The notes under the pieces: generated by a model
Told to the model about the DNA's origin: nothing
Databases searched by the model: none
Seen by the model: the letters and a program-made list of their open reading frames with translations, nothing else
Assembly: GCA_036320915.1 (NCBI GenBank)
Contig: JAXBDG010000013.1
Coordinates: forward strand, 1,550,001-1,614,000
Length of the DNA stretch: 64,000 nt
Origin: Linnemannia elongata
Lineage: Eukaryota > Mortierellomycota > Mortierellomycetes > Mortierellales > Mortierellaceae
Direction of reading: 5' to 3'
Part shown: one piece after another, positions 43,235-56,666 of the stretch
How the letters are laid out: each line of letters begins with the position of its first letter
Numbering within the stretch: position 1 is the first letter of the stretch
Program-made: the position numbers and the translations under genes

Positions 43235-45301
43235 TTAGAAGGCACTGCTGTTGTAAACTAGAGAGGAAGCCCAGTGGACAATATCCCTGACATTGTTGAC
43301 GAGCTCGTACGCCCTCTGTCCAAGACCGCCGTTCTTCTCGCTCTCCGGGTGGCTCGACGGTGACAAGGACCGCGCTGACGGCGCTCCCCCTGCCGGTGAT
43401 GCCTCAGTATTGGCCGAGGAGCGGGTATAGGAGACCTCGGCGATAGCTGCCTCGTCATCATCGTCAGCATCCACTCCATCCTCTTTGGTGGGTCGGACAT
43501 AGGTCGTCTCGGATCCTGTGTAAGGGTTGCCTTGGGGAGGACGAGATGGCTCCTCTTCATCGTCCGAATCGTCTTCGATCTGCATACCAATCATGTTCTC
43601 TGCCTTCAGCTTAGTGGGGTGGATCCTGACGATACTCCTGGCAGGGCGCTTTACTGAGATGCGCATCAACAGGCCCGCATCCTCCTCATCGTCCTCGTCC
43701 AGTTCGTCGGCAGAGAGAGCGTCCGTGTCGACTGATACACACTGCTCGACTGAATCATTGAAACGCAACTTTGGCTGACGGTGTTGCTTGTAGACGGCAG
43801 TCTGCCGTGCTTTGCTCTTGGGTTCAATCTTGCGATCAAGCTTGAGATCGGACTGAACATGGAAGAGAGTGTCAGCCTTGAAGAGCTCTGAGGCAGTCTT
43901 ATGCTTTAGAGCAGGCTTAAGTCCGTTTTCTGTGGTAGGTGTCGTTGGTATCTTGGTGCCCCCCGGTACCGTCTGAGCTCCAAACCGGGCCAGATCGAAT
44001 TCGTCAATGTTGGCCTTGTACAGAGGGCCATAGAGCCATGTCGTGTCGCTGTCCTTGAGCCTATAGAGAGAGGGGGAGATAACGAAAAAAAGACAGTTTA
44101 GTTTAAACTGTGTTGCTACACATGGACTGACTAACCAGAGAGATAAAAAGAGAGTTTCGACAGAATGCGGAGGAGATTGTCGATCGGGTGAGAGTGAGAG
44201 AGGAACTGTATACTGTAACAAGTAAACCGAGTGGTTGCGAAGGAAAGGGTGAAGAGTTGACACGGGATCAAGATACAGTGTGAGAGTGGAGGGAAAAGAT
44301 AAAGACAAGGACATGGTCGACAGAGAGACATTGTTGCACAAACCAGCTTCCATTCCTCTTCTCGTCTGTTTGGTCTGCCTATTCTTCCTTTGTATCCTTT
44401 CTTCGATTGTCTCTCATTTTGCACAGGCCAGCTGTTGTCTGTGATCATTTCTCGTCCGTCCTCTCCTTTGTTCCCTCCATTTGTCTGTGTGTCGTTCTCT
44501 CTGTTCATTCAACTCTGGGTCTTCTCCAGTAAGCAACCCATCCATCCTTGCACAAGCCTTTTGTTTCTTTCAGTACGTTCATTTTTCTACTCCCTCTTCC
44601 GTCTATCCGATACAACCATTGGTCCGTGTGTTCGCCGTCTCATCCCTTTTTTTTTATCATCCCTCGCTGTCTCCTCCGGAAGGCAAACAAGATAGTAAAC
44701 AACAAGGAGAGATTCGATAGCCCTTGTTTTTTGATCAAACGGATCAGAACATCAATGATAGTTATATGTATAACAAAAACACACATATAATCCAATTTCA
44801 AGGAAGATAAACAATTGACTTCCGATTTGCACAACATAGAGACACATGCTTAAAAGCTTACCAATTGAGGGTCTTAGGACTGACAGTCTTGAGGTTATGT
44901 CGCTGCTTGGCCCAGTTGCGCCAGGAGGCGTTCTCGAGCCGCAGTCCGTTGATAAGATCATTCTTTTGCTTCGTCATAAACTTCCACGACGCCGCAATAT
45001 CATCTTCGTTGCTCCATCCGTTACCCAGGTAGTCGATCGCGAGTGCTGGCCGGACGGCGGGGATCAATCGACCGGCGTCGGTATCGTCGTGCATCGGGGT
45101 CGTCTTGGCGGAGGCTGGTTTGCGGGGGATCGGGCTCTGTGGGTTGTTAGCTGTTGATGATTTTGAGTGGTTTTTGGAGGATGATCTGCGGTGGGATCGT
45201 TCACTGCTGACGGAGGAGCTTCTTTGGCGAGAGGAGGACGAGGAGGAAGGGGTGTTGGAGGATGAGCTCCTGCTGTGGTGTCGACTTGTCGAGGAAGTCA
45301 T
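43235..45301 (-). CDS. REG1: Reg1/Hex2-like PP1 regulatory subunit
   Basis: In yeast, Reg1 directs PP1 (Glc7) to dephosphorylate Snf1 and so maintains glucose repression. Exons 45301-44862 and 44060-43235 give 421 aa. After a Ser-rich N-terminus comes the fungal Reg1/areA-type domain (PF08550 class): YLGNGWSNEDDIAASWKFM, then GLRLENASWRNWAKQRHNL (about 88-136). It runs on through KTVSPKTLNW and the splice-spanning KDSDTTWLYGPLY segment. A PP1-docking RVxF-type motif, KLRF in PKLRFNDSVEQC, lies at about residue 244. The rest is acidic and disordered. It is much shorter than yeast Reg1 (about 1000 aa). The 801-nt intron is unusually long and pyrimidine-rich on the + strand. Confidence 0.85.
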
Positions 45302-48061
45302 ATCGTTTGTAAAAGAGTGAAAGAGTGAAAGAGTGAAGGAGTGAAAGAGTGAAGGAGTGAAGGAGTGAAAAGTGTTGGAGAGGAGAAGGTGAATGAGAGA
45401 GTGGAGAGGAGAGAGTGAGAAGAAAGGAGCAAGAGTGGGAATGAGGAGTAGGGGTGAGAGTGGATGAGTGAGTGAGTGAGTGAGTGAGTGAGTGAGTGAA
45501 TGGGGAAGAAAGAAAGGAAGAGAGGATGAAAGAGCGAAGGAGTGAAGAGAATAACAAAAAAGGTAAAAGAAGGAAAGAGTGAAGAAGACAAAAAGGTGAC
45601 GAGCCTAAGGATGAAATAAGAAGAGTCAAAGAGAACAAAAAAAAAAGTTTATCTTTGTCCAGTTCTTGTTCTCGTCCTTAAGTCCAAGCCATTGTTTAAA
45701 GAGAGAGAGAGATAACGACTTTTTTTTATTTTATTTTATTTTTCTGATTCCGAAGTCGTACATACAATCTGCTTGTTTTCTTTCCTTGGTACAGTATCTT
45801 TTGTCTTCTTCTTTGTCCTCATGCCTCTGCTGGCTATTCTTGTACCAATCATCGTCATCCGGCACACATGCCTGCCACTACTACTCTTTTTATACCACTA
45901 GAAAAAAAAAAAAAAAAAAAGAAAGATGTGGAGGAACGAAGGAAGAGGGAAACAACCACTCACTCACTCATTCATCTCTTTATTTTTATTTTCCCTCTCC
46001 CTCTTTTCGTATCTAACTATCCTCGTCGTCGCCCAATTCAATTCTTTTGTTTGTGCTTTGTGTGTGTTGTACTGTAGTTGATGTTGTTGTTGTTGTTGTT
46101 GTTGTCGCCCATGCAAGGTGCCCTCTCTTTCATATCTCAGTCCATGTATTGTATGTATCTCACTGTTCTAACAAAATAAACATGTGGGCTCGGGCCAGTG
46201 CTTTTTTTGGCCACAGGTTCAACCCTCCCCTTGTCTTTTTGCCCTGAGTCAACTTTTTTTTCACTTTACTCACTCACTCGACTCAGCCAGTCAACCAGCC
46301 AGCCAGCCAGAACAACAAACACAGGGTAACAAATACCATATACATATATACAATACCCACCACTCACTTACACAAACAAACAAGCAAACAAAACACAAGA
46401 GAGTAAGCACGCACCCTTTTCTGCACTGTTGTGCTGCTTTTCTGCAAAACACACTTCTCCTCCTACCATTTGTCTCTGTATCATTTGCTTCTTTCTTCCT
46501 CCACAAACAAGCACACGACTATCCTCATCCCATCGACACATGTTTTCATTTCATCTCCCTTTTTTTTTATTATTTTTTTTTTTTCCTTCTCATCTCTTTT
46601 TTCTCTTTCTTTTCCATTGTCTGCTTACGTTGTTACAGCACCCAACTGTTGGATGCTGTTTTCCGCCGTGGCTGTTATTAGCTAGCTTATTTTTTTTCGA
46701 CTTCTTACTTACCTTGACTGGTGTTGTTTGTTTATTGCTTATTTTCCCTTGTGAAAAAAGAAGATCTCGTCTCGGGGGCTTTCTTCTTCTCCTTCTATCC
46801 TTCCTATGATTCAAAAAGACGTTCAGGTCTACACATGCATTTTGGTTGGATGGTTCAGGCAAAACCCGATAAAGGAGGGGAAAAAACGCGCACATTTTTC
46901 TATTTTTTGACTTCACCTCCTCTTTTTTTTTTTTGTTGAACACTCTAATCATTTTTTTGCATTCGCCACCTAGCGAAGAGTATCTCGTTCATGCTCCAAC
47001 GAGAAGTGATCAAAAGTCCCACCTCCACAACCCACAGCCAGCCAGCCTACCGGTGGATCTGATAACCCGGCTATATTCTCCAGAGTCCAGACCAGTCGAG
47101 ATGCCAATTGGTATGTGTGTGCTTTTTTTTATGGCGGGAAGAAGCAGAATTCATCCAGCCTGCACAGCCGTGATTGCTTTTTTTTTTTTTTTTTTTTTTT
47201 TTCTTAATAGGCATTTTTCTCCATTTTTCTTATCTCTGGCTTCAAAAAAAACTTTGAGATTAGAAGACGAAGACAAGCTCCTTTTTTTTTTTTCTTTCTT
47301 GCTTGACTTGCATTTTTGCCACTGCTGCATCGTGATTGAAAGAAGGGGGGGGGCAACACCATTATAGCTTGTTGCTGAGGCAATGGACTCTCCTCTCTCT
47401 CACTCTCAAAAAACTCAAGCCCAGACCCTTTGCTCGTTTTGTTCATCTCAACCCTTCTCACTTCTACTTTCTCTTGGATCCGAACAACAGCAGCAATAAC
47501 AACAAACAATCTAAGCAAATCAAGGTTGGACAACAATATCGATCAGGTTCACACGTGTCTGTGGCTCTTGCCCTTCCCCTCCCTTCCTTTTCCCAGAATG
47601 GTCATCGGTCCCTTCTGGGGAAAGTACCCTTGCATGCACGGTGAGTCTTTTTTTTCGGTCTAGTGAGGTAGTGAGGTCTCGCCTTTCGGCCATCTTTTCC
47701 CTTGGACGCTTGTTACCTATCGGACAAACCCGGTCAATTGCTTCCCAGCCTCCTTCCGAAATCCTCCCTGCCTTCTTCTACTACTATATCCCAGCTTAAG
47801 TGTCCGCACCCTGTACTTCTAGGCGCGAATCCTTTTTTCTCGTATTGACAAGTGTCAAAATATGCGCTTAGTGCATGATCCTACCATGCGCATTAAAAAC
47901 AAATCGTCATACACTCAATCCATCCCACCATACCCTTTAAAATGAACCAAACGATACACGCTTTCTTTTTTGTTGATATTTTATTTATTGTTTGTTGTCC
48001 GCATGCAAAAGGTGTGAAAAATATGAAAAGTCCTTGATCTTGATTGACAGACTCTGCTGCT
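45302..48061. other. Gene-poor region: purine leader, repeats, T-rich DNA
   Basis: 45302-45600 is purine-rich with GAGTGAAA-type and GAGT repeats (GAGT array about 45462-45499), the presumed leader of the Reg1-like gene. 45720-47590 is T/C-rich with GTT (46078-46105) and several T-runs. A frame starting ATG at 47598 reads MVIGPFWGKYPCMH and then meets a good donor (GTGAGT), but no matching downstream exon was found before GPN1, so it is not called. Otherwise no gene is supported. Confidence 0.45.
45462..45499. repeat. (GAGT)n microsatellite
   Basis: Eight or more GAGT/GTGA units in the presumed leader of the Reg1-like gene. Confidence 0.8.
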
Positions 48062-49674
48062 TTAGTCAACACGCTTACCGGCAAGAAAACGCTTCAAGGA
48101 CTCATCCTCCATACGGTTACGACGCTCCTCCTCCTCAACCCGGTAGCCCTCATAATCATCATTTTCCGAGTCGTCGTCGTCCCTGTATCTGGGTTCCCGA
48201 TCATCATCCTCGTCATCATCATCTTCTTCCTCCTCGTCATCCTCATCAACGGCCATACCACGCAATGGCTTCTTGCCCTTTGTAGACGTATGACCCTTAC
48301 CACCAAAGCTAACCTCCTTACCCTTCTCGTCCATGGCCATATCCTTCATCAAACGAGCCATCTGCTCCTCCTTCTCGGCCTCCTTCTTCAACCGTCTCTC
48401 CTCCAGTACCCTCTCCAGCTCAGGCTTGTATTCTTGATCATACTCCACCACAGCTTCATCCACAGCCTTCAAGAAATCGTCCATTCCGGCGCCCGTCACA
48501 GCACTGACACCAACCACCTTCAAGTGTGCATAAAACTCGTCCAGGACCAGTGACATCGAGTTCATCAGACTGCTCATGTAAGTCTTGTCCTTCTGCAACG
48601 CCTCCTGGAACGCCTCAAAATCCGTCATCCACTCGACCGCGAAATCGTGGGGCTTGACATCGGTCTTGTTGAAGACCAGGATAAAGGGCACCTTGGTCTT
48701 GTAGAGAATACTGCAGGCGTACAACATATTGCTCATGAACGTTGCTGGTGCTGCTGTGCGTGGGGTGTCGATGATGTAGGCGATCATGGTCGGGTACGTC
48801 GCTGCCAATGTGTCTGTGATGATCGATCCTGAAGCCGACCAGGTGAAGATCTCGATCTGTCCAGGCGTATCCACCAGAATATAGCTAATTTGTCACAAAG
48901 TGAAAGAATAATCCAGCTCAGTTAGCCTACATGATCTGCCTGACGAGTCATCGATTCCTGAAACAGAGTCTCCCCTGAGCATAATATAATGAATTGTTGC
49001 TTACTCCAAAGAAGGTGCTCTCTTCTCGACGAATCCAAGAACCTGGTCAAACTTTGTGGTAAACAGGTTAAGTGCCGTCAAGATTCCTCCGTTAGGTCCA
49101 AGGTTGTACCTAGTGTCACGTATGGGTGTTATTACATGTCATGTTAGTTAGTTGACGAGCTAATAGCACCACGACAAAACTGTACGCGCCATCACGCCAA
49201 GCAAATAGACGCGCCACCACTGCTGTTCATTCTTGACTGAATGACAGATAGACAGATTTCAAATAGGGCTCTATAACGTACTGCTTCATGACTTCCTTGT
49301 AGTTGACGGTGTCTCGGATATCAATGTTGGCAGAGAAGGGGAGAGCAGCAACAGCAGGGTCCAGGTTGAGGATGTATGGTGGCTGCTTCTTGGCGTGCAA
49401 ATGGGCATTCAAACGCTATTATTCCAGTGCAGTTGTCAACATATGATAGTTAGCATTCCTGTTTCGTCAACATTGATAGTTCCTGAAACGACTTTCCCAT
49501 ATGGCGTAGTGAGCCTTGTTAAAGTGTTTTGGTCTTATCCAACAACACCAGGCAAGGTCGTGCAAGTACCTGCATGAAGGTTGTCTTTCCAGAGCCAGCC
49601 ATTCCGATGCACAGAATGACGGGAGGTCTCTTTTCTCCAGCGGCGGGAACGGTTGTGTTTGCGGCAGTCGACAT
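48062..49674 (-). CDS. NPA3: GPN-loop GTPase 1 (Npa3)
   Basis: Assembly and nuclear-import factor for RNA polymerase II. Four exons, 49674-49570, 49415-49282, 49109-49005 and 48884-48062, give 388 aa. G1 is GMAGSGKTT (about 24-32), followed by [12 protein letters not shown]. The defining GPN motif lies in [10 protein letters not shown], assembled across intron 2. G3 is [16 protein letters not shown] and G4 is FNKTD. The C-terminal tail is highly acidic ([15 protein letters not shown]) with a Lys/Glu-rich coiled part before it, typical of GPN1 rather than GPN2 or GPN3. Divergent from the Q-rich tetraspan gene. Confidence 0.96.
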
Positions 49675-50952
49675 TGTTCTGTTTGTTTCCTGGTATGTGT
49701 GTGTTTGTCCTGATGAGTTGGTCGTGTCTGATGCACTGGTCGAAGGAAAATAGCGTAGCGTGTAAAGAAGTACGAAGAACAAAAAAAAAAAGAAAAAAGA
49801 AAAACTACTGTGCCTTTTGAATGTGTTTACAAAGCAGTTGGTTCGCAGTCACAAGGTCTGCTCTCGTTCTTTTGAAAAAATGATTTGGTGGCAACGCTTG
49901 TGCGTTTCTGCTGAAAAACCTGTTGTGAAAAAATACGCACACCTCTGGAACGCAAGATAAAAACGAAATAAACGTCGTCTGACACAAACAGGACCGATCA
50001 CATTCACCAGCCAGCCACTTATTCACTCTTTCATTGTACAGCCTGCCGCATCGTTTCCTAGCATTTGACCTCTTCTTCAAACTGCGCCTGAGCTCTTCAA
50101 TCCGTGGGTTATTGCTCCTCTGTGTATCACTCGTGCGAGTGAGTGACAAATGTGACAGAAACAATGCAAAGGAATTTGGTATGGTCGTATCGGTCGATGG
50201 GGAGAGTCCCCATTGATCTTCACCAGGCTGATCTTTATACGTTTCATCACTATGCGTAGATCACAAGAAAGTGAAACTCGACGTGACGCGCGCCCGATCA
50301 ACGATCCATTCAGCTATCCATTCGACGAAACGGCATGTACTCTTGCACTGTAATCCCTCGATGTGTACCTTGGAGGCTTGAAAAGAGGAGGCACCCTAAC
50401 CCGGCATCGCATTCACTCATGATTCTCACCTGAGGCAGGGCAAAAATGAAGCTGAAAAAACTCTATCATCCCAAGAGGCTTTGCTACATGTACACCTTCT
50501 ATCGTTCATTCTTCCGCCCTTCCCCTCGTTTATGTTTACGAATTTTTGACTATTTCGTCCTCCCCTGCCTCTTCGTTTCGCTTCGTACTTAAGAGACTTC
50601 TAAACCCAACCGCGCCACTTTTTTTGTTTGATTTGGGCTGTGTACTCTGTCGTTTCTACAAAGCGTGGGATAAGAATTTATTTTTGGCGACGTTGAACCC
50701 TTTTTTCCTTCAAGAACACCTGAACCTGAGCCATGGATGCGAAAGGTATAAAGACTCACACTTCTCTTTGCTTTGGTACCCTCTTTTTTCAGCACAACAC
50801 TTGCTCTTTTTTACCAGCATCTCTTTTTTTATATTTATTTGCTCTGGTCTCGTTTCCTTAGATCGGAAAACGTACAGTCCTTTTCCTTCACCTGCATCTA
50901 TCCACACATACATACACACACAGACCCTCCACCTACCAACGCACACAGAACA
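49675..50952. promoter_or_regulatory. Divergent upstream region, GPN1 / tetraspan gene
   Basis: 1278 bases without a supported gene. Pyrimidine-rich toward the tetraspan gene (50760-50950), A-run near GPN1 (about 49780-49795). No specific site recognised. Confidence 0.4.
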
Positions 50953-52804
50953 ATGAAGACCTCACCACACCGATCCACCAAACGAAAATATCTCCGCCGC
51001 AACCATCCCAACAACCAACTCCTCGTCATCGACACTTCCCTCGGCAGAAAGAAACAACCCCTTCCTCCTCCTATCCCTCCTCGTCCAGCGCTCAACATCA
51101 TAACCCTTGCTCCCTCTACAATCGCCGCCGTTCAATCTTATCATCAACAACAACAACCTGCTCGTCCTCATCGTGAAGGTCCACCTTCTCCTCCTGCCCA
51201 CCTCCGTGCATCCACCATCATCACCTTTCCACCACCATCACAACAACTGCAACAACGACCAGCGATCCCGAACCCGGCCCACTTTGTTTCATACACACCC
51301 TCTTTACACCATCAGCACCAGCACTTGCAACAACAGCGCCAATCCATCTCCCAACAATACGAAATTCACGCCCCTGCTATCGCTGCAAGGCGCTCTTCTT
51401 CTTCTTCAACTTACTATGTCCCAGCGTACTCCCTCCGCCCATACCAACAACAACAATACCTTACAGCCCGAAACTCAATCCGGAAACCAGGAAATCGTTA
51501 CTCCGCCCGCAGTTCTCAACCGAGGATGAACCAAGTCCCTTCTCTCAACGCGTCCTGGAATAATGGTAGTTGTATTGGCGGTAGTAACCGAGCTTCAACT
51601 TTATTCGAACCACCCATGAGGCTCCCGAAAAGCTCCTGGAGTCCTATGAAGGTCTATCAGGCGCTCAGGAACAACGGTACCGCAGTCCAGCAGCAGCAGC
51701 AACAACAACAATTACGTCCTCGTTCTGATCCATCAGTCCATGTCAATGACGACGTAGCCCAGCCCGCGGCAAAGGCAAACAAAAGGTACATAGGGTGTGT
51801 GATCCACGGCTGGTATTGATAAAAGAGGAAGTTTTTTTAGGCGCTATTGTTATTTTTTTGTTTGGTTATTTGGAGAAGTACCCTTTCCAGCTCCTACCAT
51901 AGAAGAGAAAAATTAACAAAAACGCGTGCGTTCTTTTTATTTTGTATTCTAGCTGCATTCATTTGGGCTTTGCGGCATACATGATCACAAGCTTCATGCT
52001 CGCCTACAACGGGATCATGTCCGTCCTCCTCCTTCAAGCCAGCCGTGCGCCCGATGGTAAGCTGTTAGTTTTCGTAAAGAATAAGAAATGAAATAATAAC
52101 AACGAATACAAGAAGCGCTTGCCCATCGAGCAAGGGGAAACATGCTGAATAGGAAACATCAGAAAAGGGGGACTGATGTATTTTGTTTTTATTTGTTCTT
52201 GTCTTCATCTGCATTATCCAACCCACTCACACTTCTCTGGTTGTTTTGTTCTCTTGATTCTAACTTGATAGATACAAACGTACCGATATTCATCTTCTGT
52301 CTAGTCTTTCTCTTCACAGCCACGCTCCCCATCTTTGGCTTCCTCGCCCTCTCCCTCTCCTCCTGGACACTCTTCAGAGTCTTTCATACAATGTACCTAT
52401 TCACCGCCGTGCTCACCTTCACCCTCATGCTCGCTTGGCTCGGCGTCAACCAACAACAAACCGGGGCCTGGAACCACATCCAACTCGACCTTCCTTCTTA
52501 TCCTTCGCCACTTTTTAACCCCTCGTTTGCATCTGAACAGCATGAGATTTGGTTGAAAAGTTTTTTGGTGAGGGATGTTAAAACGGGGACGTGGATTATT
52601 TCTCTGACAAAGTGGATCTTGGCGTTCTTAGGGATCTTTTTGGTCCAGGGTGCTAGCTGGCACTGGGGTCTGTTGGCCTACGATCGTCAGTTGAGGGATC
52701 GTAAACTGAGAGATCGTAAATTGAAGGAGAAGAATACCAATGCTGCTGCTGTTTATGGTGGTGGTGTTCCTCACTCACTGTCTTCAGTCTCTGAGAAAGT
52801 ATAA
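50953..52804 (+). CDS. Q-rich four-span membrane protein, unknown
   Basis: Exons 50953-51785, 51953-52056 and 52272-52804 give 489 aa. The first 280 residues are disordered, rich in Gln, Pro, His and Ser (HHQHQHLQQQRQSISQQ, QQQQQQQQ). They begin with a basic stretch KTSPHRSTKRKYLRRNHP. Four hydrophobic spans follow: HLGFAAYMITSFMLAYNGIM, IFIFCLVFLFTATLPIFGFL, MYLFTAVLTFTLMLAWLGV and KWILAFLGIFLVQGASWHW. The loop between spans 3 and 4 carries AWNHIQLDLPSYPSPLFNPS. The C-terminus has repeated LRDRKLRDRKLKEK basic units. The four-span core has MARVEL- or tetraspan-like size but no motif that fixes a family. Likely at the plasma or endomembrane with a cytosolic tail. Confidence 0.8.
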
Positions 52805-53094
52805 ACCCTTATCTTACCACCTTTTTTTTATTGTTTCTTTTTTTTTCTTGTTTGTACATGTATGGGGAGTCCGTGACGCAAAACGCGCCCAACATCGCCC
52901 ATGCATTTGTTTTCCTTTTTTTTTTTTTTTTTGCTCATCACCATTTGTACATTAAGCACACATATACCCCTCATTGCCTTTTTTTTTCACTGGTTCATTG
53001 TATTTGTTTTCATCGAAATAAAAAAAAGCTACTACTACTTTACCAAGTTGATAAAAAGAATTTAAAAAAAATCCAAGAGAAAAAAGAGAGCATC

Positions 53095-56000
53095 CTAGTT
53101 CCCCAAGGCGGCAACAACAGGGCCACATCGTCCACAAAGAGAATCAGCCGCCTGGGCAGTGAACGCCCAGCAGCGAGGGCATTTGAACAGACTAGCCTTC
53201 TTGATCACCAATCGGCACCGAGGTCCACTTGTGCCAGCAGCTTCTCCCTCGGATAACGATGTCAATTCCTTCACAAACACGGCTGCGCCAGGGTCTGATT
53301 CAGATGTTTGCGAATCGTCCTGGTGGAGCTTGGTGACCTTGACCTCTGAGGTGATGAACAGTTTTGCGAAATCCTCGGTATACGTCTCGACGACTTTACT
53401 CCAACCCGTCGTAGGCGAAGCACACTCGTCCTTCTCTTTCTCTGACGACGATGGTGAGAGTACCTGGATCTCAACAGCGGCCTCAAGAGACGGTCCAATA
53501 ACCTTACTCGCACGCGCCTGTTCAAGAAGCTGGTTCACTTCCGTCCTCAACTGCTTCACCACCAAAAACTCCTCCCTCACCTCAGCATTATTCCACTCCT
53601 CGGGGACAAAATCCAACCAACCGGTACGGAATACTGTCGGCTGCTCGGAGGTGAAGCATTCACGGTAGTGGTCATAGACTTCTTCGGCAAAGTGTGGGGC
53701 AAGGGGGGCAATCGCTTTGTTGAAGGCTGTGAGGACATGGAAGAGGACCGTTTGGATGGCTCGGCGAGCGGGGCTGGACTCGGCGTTGGAGTAGAGGGTA
53801 TCTTTGATAACGTCCAGGTAGAACGAGGAGAGCGTCGTGCTGCTGAAGTACTGCAGCTGGCCGTACACTAATTGGGCGCAGAAAGAAAATTCAATCAGGC
53901 GCGTTAGTCACATTTTTTTTCCTCCTTCATCCGACTCAAATTTCAAGTAAGCGAGAAAAGAATTAAAAAAAAATGTGTTCCCAAGTTCTCCCTCCCTCCC
54001 TTTTCCTTACCTTTGTTGAACATGAGCTCGTCATAGCCGGCATTGACATTCTTACAGAACTGGTACACCTCCGAGAGCATAAACTTGTCCAACCGACTCA
54101 ATTCCTCATAGGGTACCGCCTCGGATTCCTTGAACCCCTTCAAGTTACCCAACATAAACCGAGCCGTGGTCCGGAACTTGCGCATTCCCTCGGCGACCTG
54201 CTGCAAGATGGTCGATCCGATTGCAATGTCCTTGGTGTACTCAGACGACGCCGCCCAAAGTCGCAGCACGTCCGTGCCGTAAGCAGGTTCCTTGACCAAG
54301 TTCTTGCCGCCGTTGATGACCACAGCTGGATCGACCGTGTTGCCGAGAGACTTTGACTGCTTGAATCCCTTGGCGTCCAACAGGAACCCGTGTGTGATCA
54401 AGGTTCCAAAAGGTGCCTTGCCAGTCAAGGCGACGGAGGTCAACAATGAAGACTGGAACCAACCACGGTGCTGATCCGATCCTTCACAGTAAACATCTGC
54501 AACAAAGGGAAGGTGAGGACGAGGCATTTTTTCCTCGATCATGGTCCAGCTGGTACCGCTGTCGAACCACACATCCATGGTATCAGTACCCCTGCGGTAC
54601 GTGTTTCCATCATTCCTGTACTCGGGCGCCAACAACTCCTCGGTCGACAGCGACCACCAAACATCGGCGCCATGCTCCTTGACCAGATCAATGACATGCT
54701 GGACAGACTCCCTTGTCAACAGGGGCTCATCAGTCTCGACGTTGTACATCACAGGGATGGGAACACCCCACGATCTCTGACGCGAGATGCACCACTCCGA
54801 CCTCGACAGTACAAATCCTTCCAAACGACGACGAGCGCCCTCAGGAACAATTCGGACATTCTCGATCGCCTTGAGGGCGTCCTCCTTGATGGTACCAACA
54901 TTTGCAAACCACTGCGAGGTCGCGCGGAGAATGACGGGTTTCTTGGTTCGCCAGTCATAAGGGTACTTGTGGACGTAGACCTGCTCCTGGATGAGAATGT
55001 TGCGAGTGACCAACATCTCCAGGACTTTGACCGTACCGTCTGTCTGGACAGAGAGTCCCTCGAGTTCAGGACCGGCCTCGGCGGTGAAGACGCCATTACC
55101 ATCAACAGGACAGAAGGCTTCAATGCCAAGGGGGAAACAGGCCTTGAAATCATCCATACCATGACCGGGGGCGGTGTGGACAAGACCAGAACCAGAGTCA
55201 GAAGTGACATAGTCTGCCGCAATGAAGGGCAACGACGTCTCACCGGTGAGAGGATGCTGGTAGCGACTTCCGACCAGATCTTGTCCAGACACCTGCGCGA
55301 GAGTCTCAAAGACGACTTCGACGGCAGCGTCACCGGTGGTGGTGGCTCCAGCCTTGGGCTTGGGAGGTGTGAAGCGGACCTTCATCTCATCCATACGATC
55401 AGTCGCGGCGAGGTAGACGATGTTGGGGTCCGTGGCAGTGCTGGACTTGAACAGGGTGTAGTTCATTTTGGGGTGGACCGCCACACATCTGTTGGCCGGT
55501 AAGGTCCAGGGTGTAGTCGTCCATACTACAGCCTGTAAGGATACCCCAGGCGGTAATAAAGATACTAGCTTGTCAGCTATTATTCAAGTATGGCATAGTA
55601 CTATCATCGTTAGTTGCTAGTTCATGAGCTACACATTGCAGACACACGGACATTCTTACATTCCAATAGCAAAAGAAACCCGAAACTTACAAGGCTGGTC
55701 AACAAAGAAGGCAACCCAAGCCGACCGAGATCGATGGTCATCCTTGTACTCCAACTCGGATTCCGCAAGCGCAGTCTTGGACGAAGGAGACCAGTACACA
55801 GGCTTATTAGCCCGATAAATGAGTCCCTTGTTCATCATCTCATAAAAGACCTTCAACTGGCGGGTCTCAAAGTCCTTGTCCATAGTCTTGTACCCATTTG
55901 TCCAGTCACCCATCACCGCATAGGATGAGAACTCTTGACGCTGAGAATCGACGGCTGATTGGGCGGTTGCCTGGGCTACTGCGCGGACCTGGGTCGGGGA

Positions 56001-56666
56001 GAGATTGGACCGGTCGGTGACTTTCAGTTCTGCGAGTGCTTTGAGTTCAATGGGGAGGCCGTGGCAATCCCAGCCTGGGCGGTAACTATCATTGTTAATT
56101 TTAGTTGTTGTAAAAGTAGAAGCAGATAAAATTGTGTTAGCAACAGACATCGACTAATCCATGAAGCGCACTGATGACAATATTGAAACCCTTCACTCAA
56201 AACGTGACTGGAAGACGAAATGAATAAAACGACAAATCAAAAAAAAATCAAAAAAGGACTCATACTCGACTTGAAAGCCCTGCATGACTTTATGACGGTT
56301 TACAAAGTCCTTGATAAGCTTGTTAAGTGCATGACCCAGATGCAAATGTCCATTCGCATAGGGGGGTCCATCATGCAAGACAAACAACTCTCCGCCATTG
56401 TTTTCGCGCTGCCAGGCGTACAGGTCTGTGGTGCAGCGTTGACGGAACTGATGTTCGCGCACGGCGGCGTCGGCCCGGAGGGGGAAGTCGGTCTTGGGGA
56501 GGAGTAAGGTGGGCGCGTACTTTTGGTCGGGCTTGTCCTTCTTCTGCTCCCTCTTATTGGGAGTGGCAGTCATCTTGGGAGTGGCAGTGGTAGTGGTGGT
56601 GTTGGTTGCCTGAGAGGTAGTGGTTGCTGCTGCTGTTTGGGGTATAATAATGTCGTTGGATGCCAT
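53095..56666 (-). CDS. ISM1: Isoleucyl-tRNA synthetase, bacterial/mitochondrial type
   Basis: Class I synthetase charging mitochondrial tRNA-Ile. Exons 56666-56266, 56085-55691, 55564-54011 and 53867-53095 give 1040 aa. HIGH-type motif is HLGH in GPPYANGHLHLGHA (about 109-112). The YRPGWDCHGLPIE block is built across intron 1, and WTTTPWTLPANR marks the editing domain. KMSKS is represented by KQSKS in GFKQSKSLGNTVDP. The C-terminal zinc finger (CPRCW, then CGRCG) marks the bacterial/organellar lineage. The first ATG gives a Thr/Asn/Ala-rich start without an obvious Arg-rich presequence; see findings. Exon 3 starts at an internal TAG acceptor that keeps the frame. Confidence 0.96.

Noticed and set aside
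47598..47641. ATG followed by 14 codons and a GTGAGT donor
   Set aside because: No phase-compatible acceptor with a coding continuation before the convergent GPN1 gene at 48062.
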